Below are positions 17,901 to 25,456 of a stretch of DNA of 36,837 nt, one piece after another (the stretch's first letter is position 1; the number at the start of each line of letters is the position of its first letter). A program made the translations under genes and the position numbers. The stretch comes from a bacterium. Its GTDB lineage: Bacteria > JAJVIF01 > JAPKYR01. The notes beneath the pieces are model-generated. The model saw only the letters and a list, made by a program, of their open reading frames with translations, ran no database searches and was not told where the DNA came from. The DNA lies in assembly GCA_026394215.1 (NCBI GenBank), contig JAPKYR010000197.1, positions 1 through 36,837 on the forward strand, given 5' to 3'.

Positions 17901-19195
17901 ATTTCAAGCCGTTCATCCGTGGGGAGACCCAGCGTGTCGGAGAGGAGCGCATCGTTGGTAACCCTGAGGTCTACCATATACACTCCCGGGGTATCAAATG
18001 AGTGAGCGATTGTCGGGGCATCATAGACTTCGAAAATTCCATCGCCGTCGAAATCCCACTCATACAGAACAATTGAGCCGCCGTTCGGGTCATATGATCC
18101 GGTGCCGTCGAAAGTAATGTCTTCACCTGTGTAGGCTTCATATTTTGAAGCTGTTCCGACAGCGACAGGCGGTACTGGTGGCGGAATTACATTAACCTCA
18201 ATGAGAGCGTCGCCGGGGTCATCGGTAAGGTCGTCTTTGGCGCCTTCATTGTCGGTTACCGTAAGGTTGATGTATTTTGTCCCGGTAGTGCTATAGGTGA
18301 AATCAGCCGATGTACCGGTATAGTCAGTGATTCCATCTTCGTTAACGTCCCATTCATAGTTGTCAATGGTCCCGCCGTCGGGATCGTATGAACCGTTGTC
18401 CTGGACATGAACGGTTTCACCCACGATGACGGTTGGGGTAGTTGTGACACCCTTGGCAACCGGATCATAGTAAACAAGTCCGCCGACTTTGAAGCTTCCC
18501 GCAAGGTCATCGAAGATTATGATTGATAGCCACCCACCGAAAATCGGGTAACCAACGATGATTTTGGTGAAGTACTTTCCATCGGCAAGGGTTCCAGGAA
18601 TCGACCAGTCGCCGTTCAGGGTAATTCCTGAGTACGGAATCTGGAAATTGTACCATGTGTCCATAGCATCGGGAGCCAGTGGATGGCTATGCTGGTCGAC
18701 TTGAGTAGCCGAAGCGCACAGCTTCTTCAAAGTCACTGGCAAATTACTGGCTAAATTGACCTCGTAGATCATAAGATCGCCAGGCTCATATGTCGGGAAG
18801 CCGGTGCTGTCAAGGTCAGCGTTCGTATACTTCACGTTGCACTTGATCAGATTAAGCCAGGTAAGGTTGAAGCCCATCTGCGACTGGCGTTCACTTTCAG
18901 CCCTCTCCAGAGCTTTTAATTTCGGGGCCATGTAATCGATTCTGAAGTCCCAGCCTTCGCTGGTATCAACGATTGTTCCCCAGGCAAGTAATTCATTGTT
19001 TTCATCGGAAGTGTAATAGAAATTTCCGAGGATTCTACCGGTTACCGTTTCCTGGTTAGTGCCAGGGTCGGTATTTATCCCGGGGTTGGGATTCTGGTCG
19101 ACTGGAGGTGTAGTAGGACTACTACCCCCACCGGAACAACCAATTAGCATTAGGATAATCGCGATGACAAGAATTCGCGTGACATGCTGAAGCAT
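11912..19195 (-). CDS. Giant PKD-repeat surface lipoprotein
   Basis: 2427 residues. The signal peptide (RILVIAIILMLIGC, lipid Cys at 20) is followed by a Gly/Ser/Pro linker. Residues 50-245 are a domain I do not recognise. I count 20 PKD domains (about 245-2090, roughly 92 residues each), each with a GSYDPDGG-type turn, Y-[DE]-WD-[FL]-DGDGT and a final R-V-TDNEG strand. Domains 6-17 are three tandem copies of a four-domain block (types A-B-C-D, about 365 residues), preceded by an A-B pair and followed by an A. The last 330 or so residues hold no PKD and look beta-rich, perhaps a propeller. PKD arrays usually act as rigid stalks or adhesive spacers outside the cell. GTGGAGG before the ATG is a good ribosome binding site; a terminator follows. 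Confidence 0.92.
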   Translation of the reverse strand: MLQHVTRILVIAIILMLIGCSGGGSSPTTPPVDQNPNPGINTDPGTNQETVTGRILGNFYYTSDENNELLAWGTIVDTSEGWDFRIDYMAPKLKALERAESERQSQMGFNLTWLNLIKCNVKYTNADLDSTGFPTYEPGDLMIYEVNLASNLPVTLKKLCASATQVDQHSHPLAPDAMDTWYNFQIPYSGITLNGDWSIPGTLADGKYFTKIIVGYPIFGGWLSIIIFDDLAGSFKVGGLVYYDPVAKGVTTTPTVIVGETVHVQDNGSYDPDGGTIDNYEWDVNEDGITDYTGTSADFTYSTTGTKYINLTVTDNEGAKDDLTDDPGDALIEVNVIPPPVPPVAVGTASKYEAYTGEDITFDGTGSYDPNGGSIVLYEWDFDGDGIFEVYDAPTIAHSFDTPGVYMVDLRVTNDALLSDTLGLPTDERLEITINAAPQEPTACYTYEPDIAIPCQDITFDASCSTDPDGDIVSYEWDINCDGTIEFTSDSPIAVFPYTQVGDFCVRLVVTDSTGLTGEFEDTVSWVNALPTAVATADLYEVEVGQDVHFSGTDSHDNDCDGESIAGFEWDFDYIGTFNADASGENVTHSYTDPGTYYVQLQVTDDEGDTVMLDNALEIAVNEPSEPPHACATWSVYGGGDPDVCEMVFFDASCSTGDCNISEYAWDWDNDGTYDEFTTTPDAVHSFDTIDSHQIQCRVTCTDGQTDTLDTPLEITVNNVLPTAVIDVNKTDVKVGETVEFDGSMSHDNDCDNMEIVDYRWDLDGDEVFESNGETVDHYYSTAGDYTVTLEVEDDEGGTAQDQVDIHVSDTTGPTACFTVVTEYPIVCEQVFFDGSCSTAGDAPISQYDWDFDGDGTYDFNGTSPDSVWSFFDIGDIDITLRVTDTNGLTDTYIGQVSIGDLDPVAVPDQTVYYVDECDTVEFDGTGSYDQDCDGDIIISYDWDLNGDGTYESTGPNPSYEYNTPGIVDGDLMVTDNEGSTATTGFSIEVSDTMPTAVAIVDATEIDVCDSVDFSASGSYDGLCGNGGIALYEWDFEGDGNWVVDSSTPSYSFEYVGNFTPSCRVTDGEGNTDEVDLPTITVNNVLPTAVIAADKTDVQVDEVINFDGSGSLDNDCDGAEISMYEWNFQGDGMYWVDAGPNTTHSYSVFGTYYPQLRVTDDEGGIDTDSMEINVTSITGPTACFEGPVPDPVVCAEFTLDASCSTEGDAPIVNYDWDFDGDGTADYSSASPIASWTFSETGDHDIWLQVTDSNGYSDDAIGTVTVVDLDPVAVPDQTVYYVGECGTANFDGTGSYDQDCSGDFIVSYDWDLDGNGTYETTGPTPSWEYNDPDTVNGSLMVTDNEGSTDSTAFTVEVSDTTPTAVATVDITEIDVCGDVNFDASESYDGLCGNGGIALYEWDFEGDGNWVVDSSTPGYSYDDVGNRIPSCRVTDNKGNTDEVDLPSITVSNVLPTAVATADKTNAKIGESIFFDGSNSHDNDCDNMEIVEYRWDFNDDGTWDAYDINVEFAFDYAGDYTVTLEVQDDEDGTAQDTVDVHISDLTGPTACFITPADDPIVCEQFFLDASCSTAGDSPISNYDWDFDNDGTYDYFGTTSDTVWTYDTVGDHSITLRVTDTNGLTDTVNNTVTVVDLDPVAVPDQTVYYVDECDTVEFDGTGSYDQDCSGDFIVSYDWDLDGDGTYETTGPSPSWEYNDPETVNGSLMVTDNEGSTDTVSFDVEIADTAPTAVATVDKTAVNVCEEVNFDASESYDGLCGNGGIALYEWDFEGDGTWIVDDSKVKYSYDGMGNRIPSCRVTDNEGNTDEVDLSMITVGQNDPTAYGVADKYDVIIGESVEFDGTGSTDNDCDGNYIADYEWDVDGDGTYDLSGDIVSYSYSAPGDYAPKLRVTDDEGAQDTYTLDTIHVGTVPPIAKATFIPSTTNPTECMSIEFMDDGSYDPDGGLIVSYEWDWNNDGTYDESGTDVFHTFNTPDNYTVGFMVTDDDGEVGTTSLSVTVTDTTPTAVSTVDKTEGTTDDTFNFDGSSSTDGDCGLAGLTLDWDADWDGLTFTVDHTGTTMAISYDAPGEYDVLLRATDNEGNIVYATPIHITVTLTGCAQGIHMFNIFDPASTRSLVAGYSNIAFSIVPRADIAYFEAGVFKGHGIVQGGYHSLTRFNPNADSNNPIDDNIYTVKTGGPETGTVIVTSLDASPLDSYVAVVTSDEPGTIRLVDATMLAGNPVLYTYNIGASAKIMAADFNSNGDLWIVAKTSDTANVNIWHGNYVGAPSYYNNWVHYDINTYTGNEYDIFDIAIDITDQLLYIFDAGPDGLGRVQGFNIATLANVVTVGSLFTNLDYESSSAYGYAIYGDIEIDHVSPNEDCHIIIYGRTSTTTAEIHKYDKTMSLIDTAYYGGTVWPSMTINPAANISDRDLMCPGQDALGFWFADYYE
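13750..17045 (-). repeat. Three tandem copies of a ~1.1-kb four-PKD block
   Basis: The D-type domain, marked by CCGCCGTTTCCGCA on the plus strand, recurs at 13920, 15015 and 16113. The spacings of 1095 and 1098 bases are both whole numbers of codons. Long nucleotide stretches around each copy are almost unchanged. The repeats are coding and belong to the giant PKD protein. Confidence 0.85.
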
Positions 19196-19281
19196 TGTTA
19201 AACCTCCACGGGAGTATATTTCTGTGAGTTGATATCGGAATTCAGTAAAATTTTACCAGCGGGACGTGAACTGGTCACGAA

Positions 19282-19310
19282 AGGTTATCAATATAGAAAT
19301 ACGTAGTCAA
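19282..19310 (-). promoter_or_regulatory. Possible promoter of the PKD gene
   Basis: On the minus strand TTGACT (19310-19305) and TAACCT (19287-19282) are 17 bases apart, 87 bases before the ATG at 19195. The -35 is good and the -10 is poor. Confidence 0.3.
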
Positions 19311-19445
19311 GCAAAATCAAAAATCGATAAGAAAGAATACGCTATTCCTGATTTTCGGACGCCTTGACTTTTTATATCAATTCTTATCTTAATTATAATA
19401 TTTTATATTAACCCTTGCTTATCCCCAAATCCTCCGGCAGCCGGT

Positions 19446-19949
19446 TTAGTTATCTGTCCCTGGGGTAAAAATGCCCCTGCTTTCGGTAGTCCCGGTATTT
19501 TCCGTATCCGATGACAACATGCTCAGGTACCTTGCCAGGAAATCCAGGTCCTCGTCGCTCAGGTTCTGGGCCGGCATATTGGAATCGGGTTTAACCGACT
19601 GGGGATTACGTATCCAGGCAGCCAATTGCTGGTAGGTAAATCGATCCCCGATATCAGTAAGAGCTGGTCCGATGTCCCCGCCCTGGTCATCGCCGATCCG
19701 GTGGCAATTGGTGCAACCGGAATTTAACCAGACCTTTAAACCCTTCTGGATGTCCGTTATGGAAACTTGCTGTTCCATATCTCCCTGCTGTCCGGAATCG
19801 AGAGTGGCATCAGCACCCTGATTCGCATCCTGATCCCCATTGACGCCCTGACTGCTATCCGACCCGGAAGTCTGTCCGCCCGCACATGAGATCAGGATGA
19901 ACATAGTAATGGAAATCAATAAAAGCAGGATTATTCGTGTTGCTTTCAT
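19446..19949 (-). CDS. c-type cytochrome lipoprotein
   Basis: 167 residues. The lipoprotein signal ends at LISC (Cys22). A Gly/Asp/Gln-rich linker (about 23-60) precedes a class I cytochrome c domain: heme-binding CTNCH at 79-83, GPALTDIGDR after it, and SNMPAQ with the axial Met125. The protein is presumably a membrane-tethered electron carrier outside the cytoplasmic membrane and would need cytochrome c maturation, for which ResB at 2930 is a candidate. AAGGAGAGG lies just before the ATG. It is divergent from the HD-GYP gene. No oxidase or reductase subunit is adjacent, so its redox partner is unknown. Confidence 0.9.
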   Translation of the reverse strand: MKATRIILLLLISITMFILISCAGGQTSGSDSSQGVNGDQDANQGADATLDSGQQGDMEQQVSITDIQKGLKVWLNSGCTNCHRIGDDQGGDIGPALTDIGDRFTYQQLAAWIRNPQSVKPDSNMPAQNLSDEDLDFLARYLSMLSSDTENTGTTESRGIFTPGTDN

Positions 19950-20103
19950 ATCATCCTCTCCTTGTAATCATTATGAATATACATTTTCCAGTGTTATAAA
20001 ACCAGTTATTAGATCAAATATCCGGTGGATTAATAATTTTTCCAATCGAAAACACGATAATATATCAGTAGACAGGCGAAGTAAGTCTGGATGGTGGAAC
20101 AAT

Positions 20104-21180
20104 ATGCCTGAATTAAGCATGGAAGTTAAGGAAGTCAAGGACATAGTCTGTTATGCGCTGGGATCGTTTGCGAGGCCTTTCGACAGTACAGAGCTGATTC
20201 GCAAAATCATCGACAGCCTTCGCACGACCACAGGAAGCATGCGCGGCGACCTTCTGATTTACCAGTCCGACATGGACATCCTGTTCTTTTCGGAAACCTC
20301 ATCGAGCGACTCCGGATCCAAGAAGCAAGCTAAAATCAACATTGCCGACAGCCAGAGATCCGCTGCAGTTAAGGCCTTGAAAAGCGGGTACACTGTACTG
20401 GTCGACGATGTGACGGAATCGGGGCTTCAGAGCCTGTCGCCGGGATCGAAAACGCTTCTTGCAGTGCCGGTTATTTACTCCGATTGCATCCATGGCGTCC
20501 TTAATCTTGAGCATAACGATGTCAGCGCATACGATACCGGGACCGTCACATGGATCGAGGTCACATGTTCCATACTCGCATCGCTTCTTGAGCACAGTTA
20601 CCAGTCGGAACGGATTTTCCGGTTGAACCAGAGGCTGATCGACTCAATGACCGGAAATCTTGCGGATAATGATCCCCAGTACCGCGCGCATGCCGAACGT
20701 GTATCGAGCATGGCGGTCGCAATCGCTCAAAAACTTGGCCTTTCAAGAAAACTTGTGGAGGCAGTGCAGGAATCCGGATATCTGCACGATATCGGCAAGG
20801 CCGGAGTCAGCCAGAATATTCTCGTGAAGCCCGGCAATCTCACTGCCGATGAATTCCAGGAAATTAAAAAGCACCCGATTCTTGGCAGATTTATGCTGAA
20901 ACCGCTTGGATTTCAGACGGAAGTTATCGAGGGGGTCGTCAGCCATCATGAGCGATGGGATGGCAAAGGTTATCCAAGAGGACTCAGAGGAGACCAGATA
21001 CCAATCACCGGCAGGATTCTTGCCGTCGCGGAAGCTTTCGACGTTATGACAAGCGAACAGCCGTACAGGGAGAAGATGACGAGGGAAGAGGCGTTAAAGG
21101 ATATCCAGAACCAGGCCGGAATGCAGTTCGACCCGTCGGTCGTCGAAGCGCTGGTGAAACTTGATCTTAAAAATATGTAG
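20104..21180 (+). CDS. GAF-HD-GYP phosphodiesterase
   Basis: 358 residues from ATG 20104. The ORF track begins at 19897, but that would overlap the divergent cytochrome gene and adds an unstructured tail. Residues 20-175 form a GAF-like sensor (VPVIYSDCIHGVLNLEHNDVS). Residues 190-355 are an HD-GYP domain: YRAHAERVSS, the metal-binding GYLHDIGKAGV, HHERWDGKGYPRGLRGDQIP (the GYP motif) and VAEAFDVMTSEQPYR. HD-GYP enzymes hydrolyse cyclic di-GMP, so this is a soluble, ligand-gated signalling protein. The start codon has a weak ribosome binding site (GTGG). It is convergent with the PKD lipoprotein gene that follows after 44 bases. Confidence 0.9.
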   Translation: MPELSMEVKEVKDIVCYALGSFARPFDSTELIRKIIDSLRTTTGSMRGDLLIYQSDMDILFFSETSSSDSGSKKQAKINIADSQRSAAVKALKSGYTVLVDDVTESGLQSLSPGSKTLLAVPVIYSDCIHGVLNLEHNDVSAYDTGTVTWIEVTCSILASLLEHSYQSERIFRLNQRLIDSMTGNLADNDPQYRAHAERVSSMAVAIAQKLGLSRKLVEAVQESGYLHDIGKAGVSQNILVKPGNLTADEFQEIKKHPILGRFMLKPLGFQTEVIEGVVSHHERWDGKGYPRGLRGDQIPITGRILAVAEAFDVMTSEQPYREKMTREEALKDIQNQAGMQFDPSVVEALVKLDLKNM

Positions 21181-21224
21181 GGAAAGCCTGAACCCAAACC
21201 CACTTGACCCAATAATGGATTATT

Positions 21225-23387
21225 CTAATACGGCTCTATGCTGCTGAGAGCGGCGAAGTGTGCCTGTCCTGTGACGGTCCACGTGTCTTCGTCGAAATTC
21301 TGAATCCCCAGCTCGTCGAAATTTGCCACGACGGCATAAGCGACGCTCGCTCCGTCATCAAGAATCCATTGATAAATCATACAACCGCCATTGATATCCG
21401 GGCTCCCGACCTTTGATTTATACCTGAGAACCACGCATTCCGCATTCGTGATTCCCTCGAATGGAACTGTAACCCTTCCTTCGCCCCATCCTTCCCAGTC
21501 GATTGAAAGGCTGTACGGGGCAATTCCCACGGAATAACTCCCTTGAGAGAAAATCCAGAACGGTAAATCCATAAACATCGGCGGTAAGAAATTATATGTG
21601 CCAAGGTAGGAATCCTGGTACATTCCGACCCATACAAGGCGATCAGGGTCGATATCGTATCGCTGTGCAAAATAAGTGCTGCCGGTAATGCCGTTATATG
21701 TACCGAAGCCTTTGAAGAAGAAAAAATACTGGTCTGTGATATCGGCTGCCCATGACTGGACATCGGGATTATCCGGGGAAATGCACGCGAGGTTATTACC
21801 GGTGTCGGTAAGCGGAAGCCCTGTAAAATCCCATGGACCGTTTGTATCGGATAAATCAACGGAAGCGGATGCCGCCGAAGGGGTAAGGTCCGCCCCGATG
21901 AGGTTATACCTGGTATCGAGAACCTTGAAATCCGAGTCCTCCTGCATTGTGATCCCGGCATGAACCTGGGTTCCTTTGACCAGAGTCGATGTCAGGTCGC
22001 AGGAGTCGGTGACCTGAATTCCGACCTGCCAGAATCCGACATACGGGAAACTGGTGTTAGCGTAATCGCCGATGGCGTCATCGTACGCCCCGTCGCCGTC
22101 AAGATCCCATTCTATCGTCAGGCTGCAGCTACCGCCGTCGGGATCGTAAGATTCAGAAATTAGCGATATTTCCTGTCCGGTAATAAGGTGTTCGGGGAGG
22201 TCGAAAACCGCGACCGGCGCGGTCGCGCAGCATGGATAGGCTGTCTGTGTAATTTGGATATCAATAAACGTGTAAGTTGTGTAGTCCCAGGGATAAGAGA
22301 CCTGCGTTGGATCAGTTACACCAATAAGAGCCCGATAAGTACCCTCCGGCGCCCCGGTCTCGTTCGTGACCGGGATTATGTAAGTGGTGATCGGGGGATT
22401 TTCGCTTGTCGATTGATGGAATTTTTTTCCTGTCCAAAGATCGGGGCACTCGATCCACGCTTCGCCGACCTCCCCCTGCCAGTCCCCTGAAGCGACAAGT
22501 ATGTTCGTGTGCGATCCGACAGGATTTCCCAGGATGCCTGGCTGGTTAGCAATCACCCAGAACGGCTCAGGTTTGTTAGCTTCCGGGGGAAAGTCATGCT
22601 GCGGGTCAAGAGGCGGATCGACAGTCGGCGGAGCCCAGCAGCAGTCGACCGCATAGCCGAGAATGAATGTGCTTGTCGGAAGCTTTATTGTCCATGTACG
22701 CGTTACCGACTGGCCCGGGAAGGTCATGTATCTGCTTCCGTCGTTGTAATAATCCATGTATGGATTGAGGGTACTGTCGGGATAAATCAGGGAAGCCATT
22801 TTTCCCTGTGTATATGTTAAAAATGGCGGTCCCGATCCGGGCGGAAAATCGAGTGGATTGAAAATAGTCGTATACCCATCGGGATTCAGCGCGTACCCCC
22901 CTGTTCCTTCAGGATCCTGCGATTCAAGTCCCGATGCAGGCCAGATTTTCGTGCCGCGGAACATCATGATAAGCCGCATGTCGAATACTGTGAATGTGTT
23001 GTCGCCGGGAACCGGATGGGTGATCTGGAGATCAAGATCCCAGGTATTATCGGGATTATGCTTAACCGATGATATTTTGAAGCAGTCTGAACATGGCGCG
23101 CCGTCCTCAAGAAATTGACGGAGATTCAGATGCAGCGACGGTAACCGTGCCGGGATAATCTCGAACGAACCGGCTTCGGTATCGGCATAAATCTGTCCCG
23201 ATCCGATAAAGGAATGCGGATTGAAGCCAGGTGCCTCGGCAGCATCGTTGCAAGTTTGATAATTACCGCTTAAGTCCGGGGCAGTAACAGTTTCGGAGGT
23301 TGGGTGATCACTGGCGGACGAACAACTAAATATGAAAAAGCAGAATATTACTACCCTTAATGCCTGAAGGCGCCATTTTCTAAGCAT
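21225..23387 (-). CDS. Exported lipoprotein with one PKD domain
   Basis: About 720 residues. I place the start at ATG 23387 (MLRKWRLQAL) because GGGAG sits 8 bases upstream; the track starts five codons earlier at 23402. The lipoprotein signal ends at FIFSC. The N-terminal 350 residues include a CSDC pair and an ITHPVPGDNTFTVFDMRL segment in a beta-rich domain I do not recognise. A PKD domain follows near 390-480 (ESYDPDGGSCSLTIEWDLDG), then a 240-residue C-terminal region with many aromatic residues. It resembles the giant PKD protein in general design (lipid anchor, PKD, unknown C-terminal domain). It is probably a surface protein; its ligand is unknown. Confidence 0.82.
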   Translation of the reverse strand: MLRKWRLQALRVVIFCFFIFSCSSASDHPTSETVTAPDLSGNYQTCNDAAEAPGFNPHSFIGSGQIYADTEAGSFEIIPARLPSLHLNLRQFLEDGAPCSDCFKISSVKHNPDNTWDLDLQITHPVPGDNTFTVFDMRLIMMFRGTKIWPASGLESQDPEGTGGYALNPDGYTTIFNPLDFPPGSGPPFLTYTQGKMASLIYPDSTLNPYMDYYNDGSRYMTFPGQSVTRTWTIKLPTSTFILGYAVDCCWAPPTVDPPLDPQHDFPPEANKPEPFWVIANQPGILGNPVGSHTNILVASGDWQGEVGEAWIECPDLWTGKKFHQSTSENPPITTYIIPVTNETGAPEGTYRALIGVTDPTQVSYPWDYTTYTFIDIQITQTAYPCCATAPVAVFDLPEHLITGQEISLISESYDPDGGSCSLTIEWDLDGDGAYDDAIGDYANTSFPYVGFWQVGIQVTDSCDLTSTLVKGTQVHAGITMQEDSDFKVLDTRYNLIGADLTPSAASASVDLSDTNGPWDFTGLPLTDTGNNLACISPDNPDVQSWAADITDQYFFFFKGFGTYNGITGSTYFAQRYDIDPDRLVWVGMYQDSYLGTYNFLPPMFMDLPFWIFSQGSYSVGIAPYSLSIDWEGWGEGRVTVPFEGITNAECVVLRYKSKVGSPDINGGCMIYQWILDDGASVAYAVVANFDELGIQNFDEDTWTVTGQAHFAALSSIEPY

Positions 23388-23548
23388 ATGAATAACTCCC
23401 ATACCTCTTAGATGCTTTCAAAATAGCACAAATTCAAAATTTAGCAACATTATATAATATGAATCTGACAGCAAGTTGTGAATATATCATCCGCTGCCAG
23501 GAATCTTACTGACTCCTGAAAGTCACCGTTTATCTTGCGATAATCTAT

Positions 23549-23576
23549 TTGCATTCAACTGAATTTCTGGTATAAT
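23549..23576 (+). promoter_or_regulatory. Promoter of the amidohydrolase gene
   Basis: TTGCAT (23549-23554) and a perfect TATAAT (23571-23576) are 16 bases apart, 40 bases before the GTG start and its strong ribosome binding site. Confidence 0.5.
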
Positions 23577-23616
23577 AGTTTCCATTGTCAACTATCTTAA
23601 CTCCAGGAGGTTCGCC

Positions 23617-24798
23617 GTGTACCATTTCAAAGGCGGAACCGTTTATCTCGAAGATGGATTCAAATCGAATGTGGATGTAATCACAAAAGGCGGCAGAATC
23701 CATAGTGTGGGAGTAAATCTTACAACTCCGAAGGATGCAAAAATTGTAAAACTTCAGCGCGACCAATTTCTCGCGCCGGGACTTATCGACGCCCACTGCC
23801 ATCTCGGATTATTCGAGGACGGGGTCGGGGTTATCGGGAACCAGGGGAACGAGTACGGCGATTTCAACTCCGCGTATGTCCGCGCGATGGACGCGGTTTT
23901 CCCGAAAGACATGGCCTTCGAGGATGCACGTCGCGGCGGCGTGATAGCTGTCGGCGCTTTTCCGGGGTCGGCGAATCTTTTCGGCGGAGTATGCTCGGTA
24001 ATTAAATGCTACGGCGAAACGCTCGAGGAGATGCTGATCGACGGGTACCACGGGATGAAAATGGCGCTCGGGGAAAATCCATTCAGGGTTGGACAGTCGC
24101 TAAGTAAACCACCTTATACCCGTATGGCAAACGCGGGATTAATAAGGAAAACCCTCATCGAGGTCCAGAATTACATCGAGAAACGCGACAACGCAAAAAA
24201 AACCGATACAAAGCCGGGTGGAAAGAAGAAAGCCGAGAAGAAACAATTTGATCGCGAGCTTGGCAAGGAACATATCGCGATGATGCTTGAGGGGAAGTAT
24301 CCGTCGAGGTGGCACGTACACCGTCGCGACGATATCGAAACCGCGATCCGTATTTCGGAGGAATTCAAATTCAAACTTGTTCTGGAGCATTGCACGGAAG
24401 GGTGGCTGATCCCGGAATTTATCGCGAAACGCGGCCTGACTGCGGTCATCGGCCCGATGGATACGGCACGGGTTAAGTATGAGCTTAAAAATCGCGATGA
24501 GCGCGCACCGTATGTGCTTAACAAGGCTGGAGTGAATGTCTGTCTGATGACGGACCATCCGGTCATGCCGATCCATAACCTGAGATTATGCGGGTCGATG
24601 AGTGTCCGAGGCGGATGTACCGATGACGAAGCTATGAAAATGATGACAAGCAATCCCGCGAAGCTTCTGAATATCGACAAGGATTACGGGTCGATAAAGA
24701 AGGGAAAGCTCGCGTGCATGGCGATTTACTCCGGGCATCCGCTCGATATGAGATCGAAAGTGGAGCATGTCTGGATCGAGGGCGAGCAGTATTGCTGA
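23617..24798 (+). CDS. Amidohydrolase, imidazolonepropionase-like
   Basis: 393 residues. The N-terminal beta-sandwich starts GGTVYLEDGF and leads into the metal motif APGLIDAHCHLGLF (HxH). Other conserved elements are WHVHRRDD, LEHCTEG and the late metal Asp in MTDHPV, followed by MTSNPAKLLNIDKDYGSIKKGKLACM, the typical C-terminal return to the sandwich. It is a metal-dependent hydrolase of cyclic amide or related bonds; the substrate is not predictable. A Lys-rich insertion (about 190-215) is unusual but occurs in relatives. The start is GTG with a strong CCAGGAGG six bases upstream. The 3' 167 bases overlap the over-long minus-strand ORF ending at 24632. Confidence 0.88.
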   Translation: MYHFKGGTVYLEDGFKSNVDVITKGGRIHSVGVNLTTPKDAKIVKLQRDQFLAPGLIDAHCHLGLFEDGVGVIGNQGNEYGDFNSAYVRAMDAVFPKDMAFEDARRGGVIAVGAFPGSANLFGGVCSVIKCYGETLEEMLIDGYHGMKMALGENPFRVGQSLSKPPYTRMANAGLIRKTLIEVQNYIEKRDNAKKTDTKPGGKKKAEKKQFDRELGKEHIAMMLEGKYPSRWHVHRRDDIETAIRISEEFKFKLVLEHCTEGWLIPEFIAKRGLTAVIGPMDTARVKYELKNRDERAPYVLNKAGVNVCLMTDHPVMPIHNLRLCGSMSVRGGCTDDEAMKMMTSNPAKLLNIDKDYGSIKKGKLACMAIYSGHPLDMRSKVEHVWIEGEQYC

Positions 24799-25456
24799 CT
24801 GAGCCCAATTCCACAAGAAAATTTTGAATAATCAGATTTTGTTTATCGGAACCGTGGCATGCGACTCCGGCGCATGGATATGGGAGGTTTATGTGGAAGT
24901 GGTTGTTGTGGCGCTGGTAGTGCCAGTCGAGGACTGTCGGGAAATATTTCTTTAAGTACGTATCCCTGATATGTTCAAGTACGGCTCTCACTTCGGGATC
25001 GTTATGGTCTTCGACAATGTAGGTACTCCCGTCGGCATACTGAAAACCCGAGATATCAATGCCAAGGCCGGACGCATGGGAAGATCTTACATTTGTCCCT
25101 TCGATATTCCTGTCGTTATAAATCCCGATATGTTCTATTCCGACTATCCCCTCCGCGTACATCTCCTCGCACATTGCCGCGAGAGTCCGGACTAAATCGG
25201 AACTCGCCCACGGGCCGTCATGAGGGGTAAGGAATTTTTTCGCTCTGTTTCCTTCATAGTAATAAAAGGTAACCCCGGCGAGACTTGTCGGGCAATGGAC
25301 CATTCCATGAGGGCCAACGCCTTCGATTGGCGGGAGGTGCCATTCGGGATTCGGGGCTGGGATTTCGGGCGGGGCGTACAGCGCGTTGATATCGTCCATG
25401 GTGATGTTAATATAGGTGTTCTCTATTTCAAGACCTGGCGACTGCGCCCTTATCAT
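24632..25456 (-). CDS. Extensin-C-like / M15-type metallopeptidase, 3' end altered by a repeat
   Basis: The reliable part is roughly 24876-25456 (about 190 residues). It carries the metallopeptidase signature SSHASGLGIDISGF (His and Asp ligands) and HYQRHNNHFHINLP (last His), as in the extensin C-terminal family related to D-Ala-D-Ala peptidases. The sequence should end soon after HFHINLP. Instead the frame runs into a 27-base dispersed repeat (24852-24878), then antisense through the 3' end of the amidohydrolase gene, adding about 80 residues of doubtful sequence. The original stop was probably removed by the repeat. Its ATG overlaps the upstream stop (ATGA), so the two genes are translationally coupled. 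A cell-wall role is likely for the family. Confidence 0.7.
   Translation of the reverse strand: MIRAQSPGLEIENTYINITMDDINALYAPPEIPAPNPEWHLPPIEGVGPHGMVHCPTSLAGVTFYYYEGNRAKKFLTPHDGPWASSDLVRTLAAMCEEMYAEGIVGIEHIGIYNDRNIEGTNVRSSHASGLGIDISGFQYADGSTYIVEDHNDPEVRAVLEHIRDTYLKKYFPTVLDWHYQRHNNHFHINLPYPCAGVACHGSDKQNLIIQNFLVELGSVSNTARPRSRHAPLSISYRADARSKSPCTRAFPSLSTRNPCRYSEASRDCLSSFS
24852..24878. repeat. Dispersed repeat, GTGGCATGCGACTCCGGCGC type, single arm
   Basis: This 27-base segment is identical to 34746-34772, where it forms one arm of a perfect hairpin. Here only one arm is present and it lies in the 3' end of the extensin-like gene. Confidence 0.85.

Noticed and set aside
11912-19195. Regular repeats that could suggest a CRISPR array
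   Set aside because: The repeats are about 1.1 kb apart in one open reading frame and encode PKD domains; no short direct repeats with unique spacers and no cas genes are present.
19897-20103. Longer N-terminus of the HD-GYP protein in the ORF track
   Set aside because: It would overlap the divergent cytochrome gene and encodes no recognisable domain; ATG 20104 is the more economical start.
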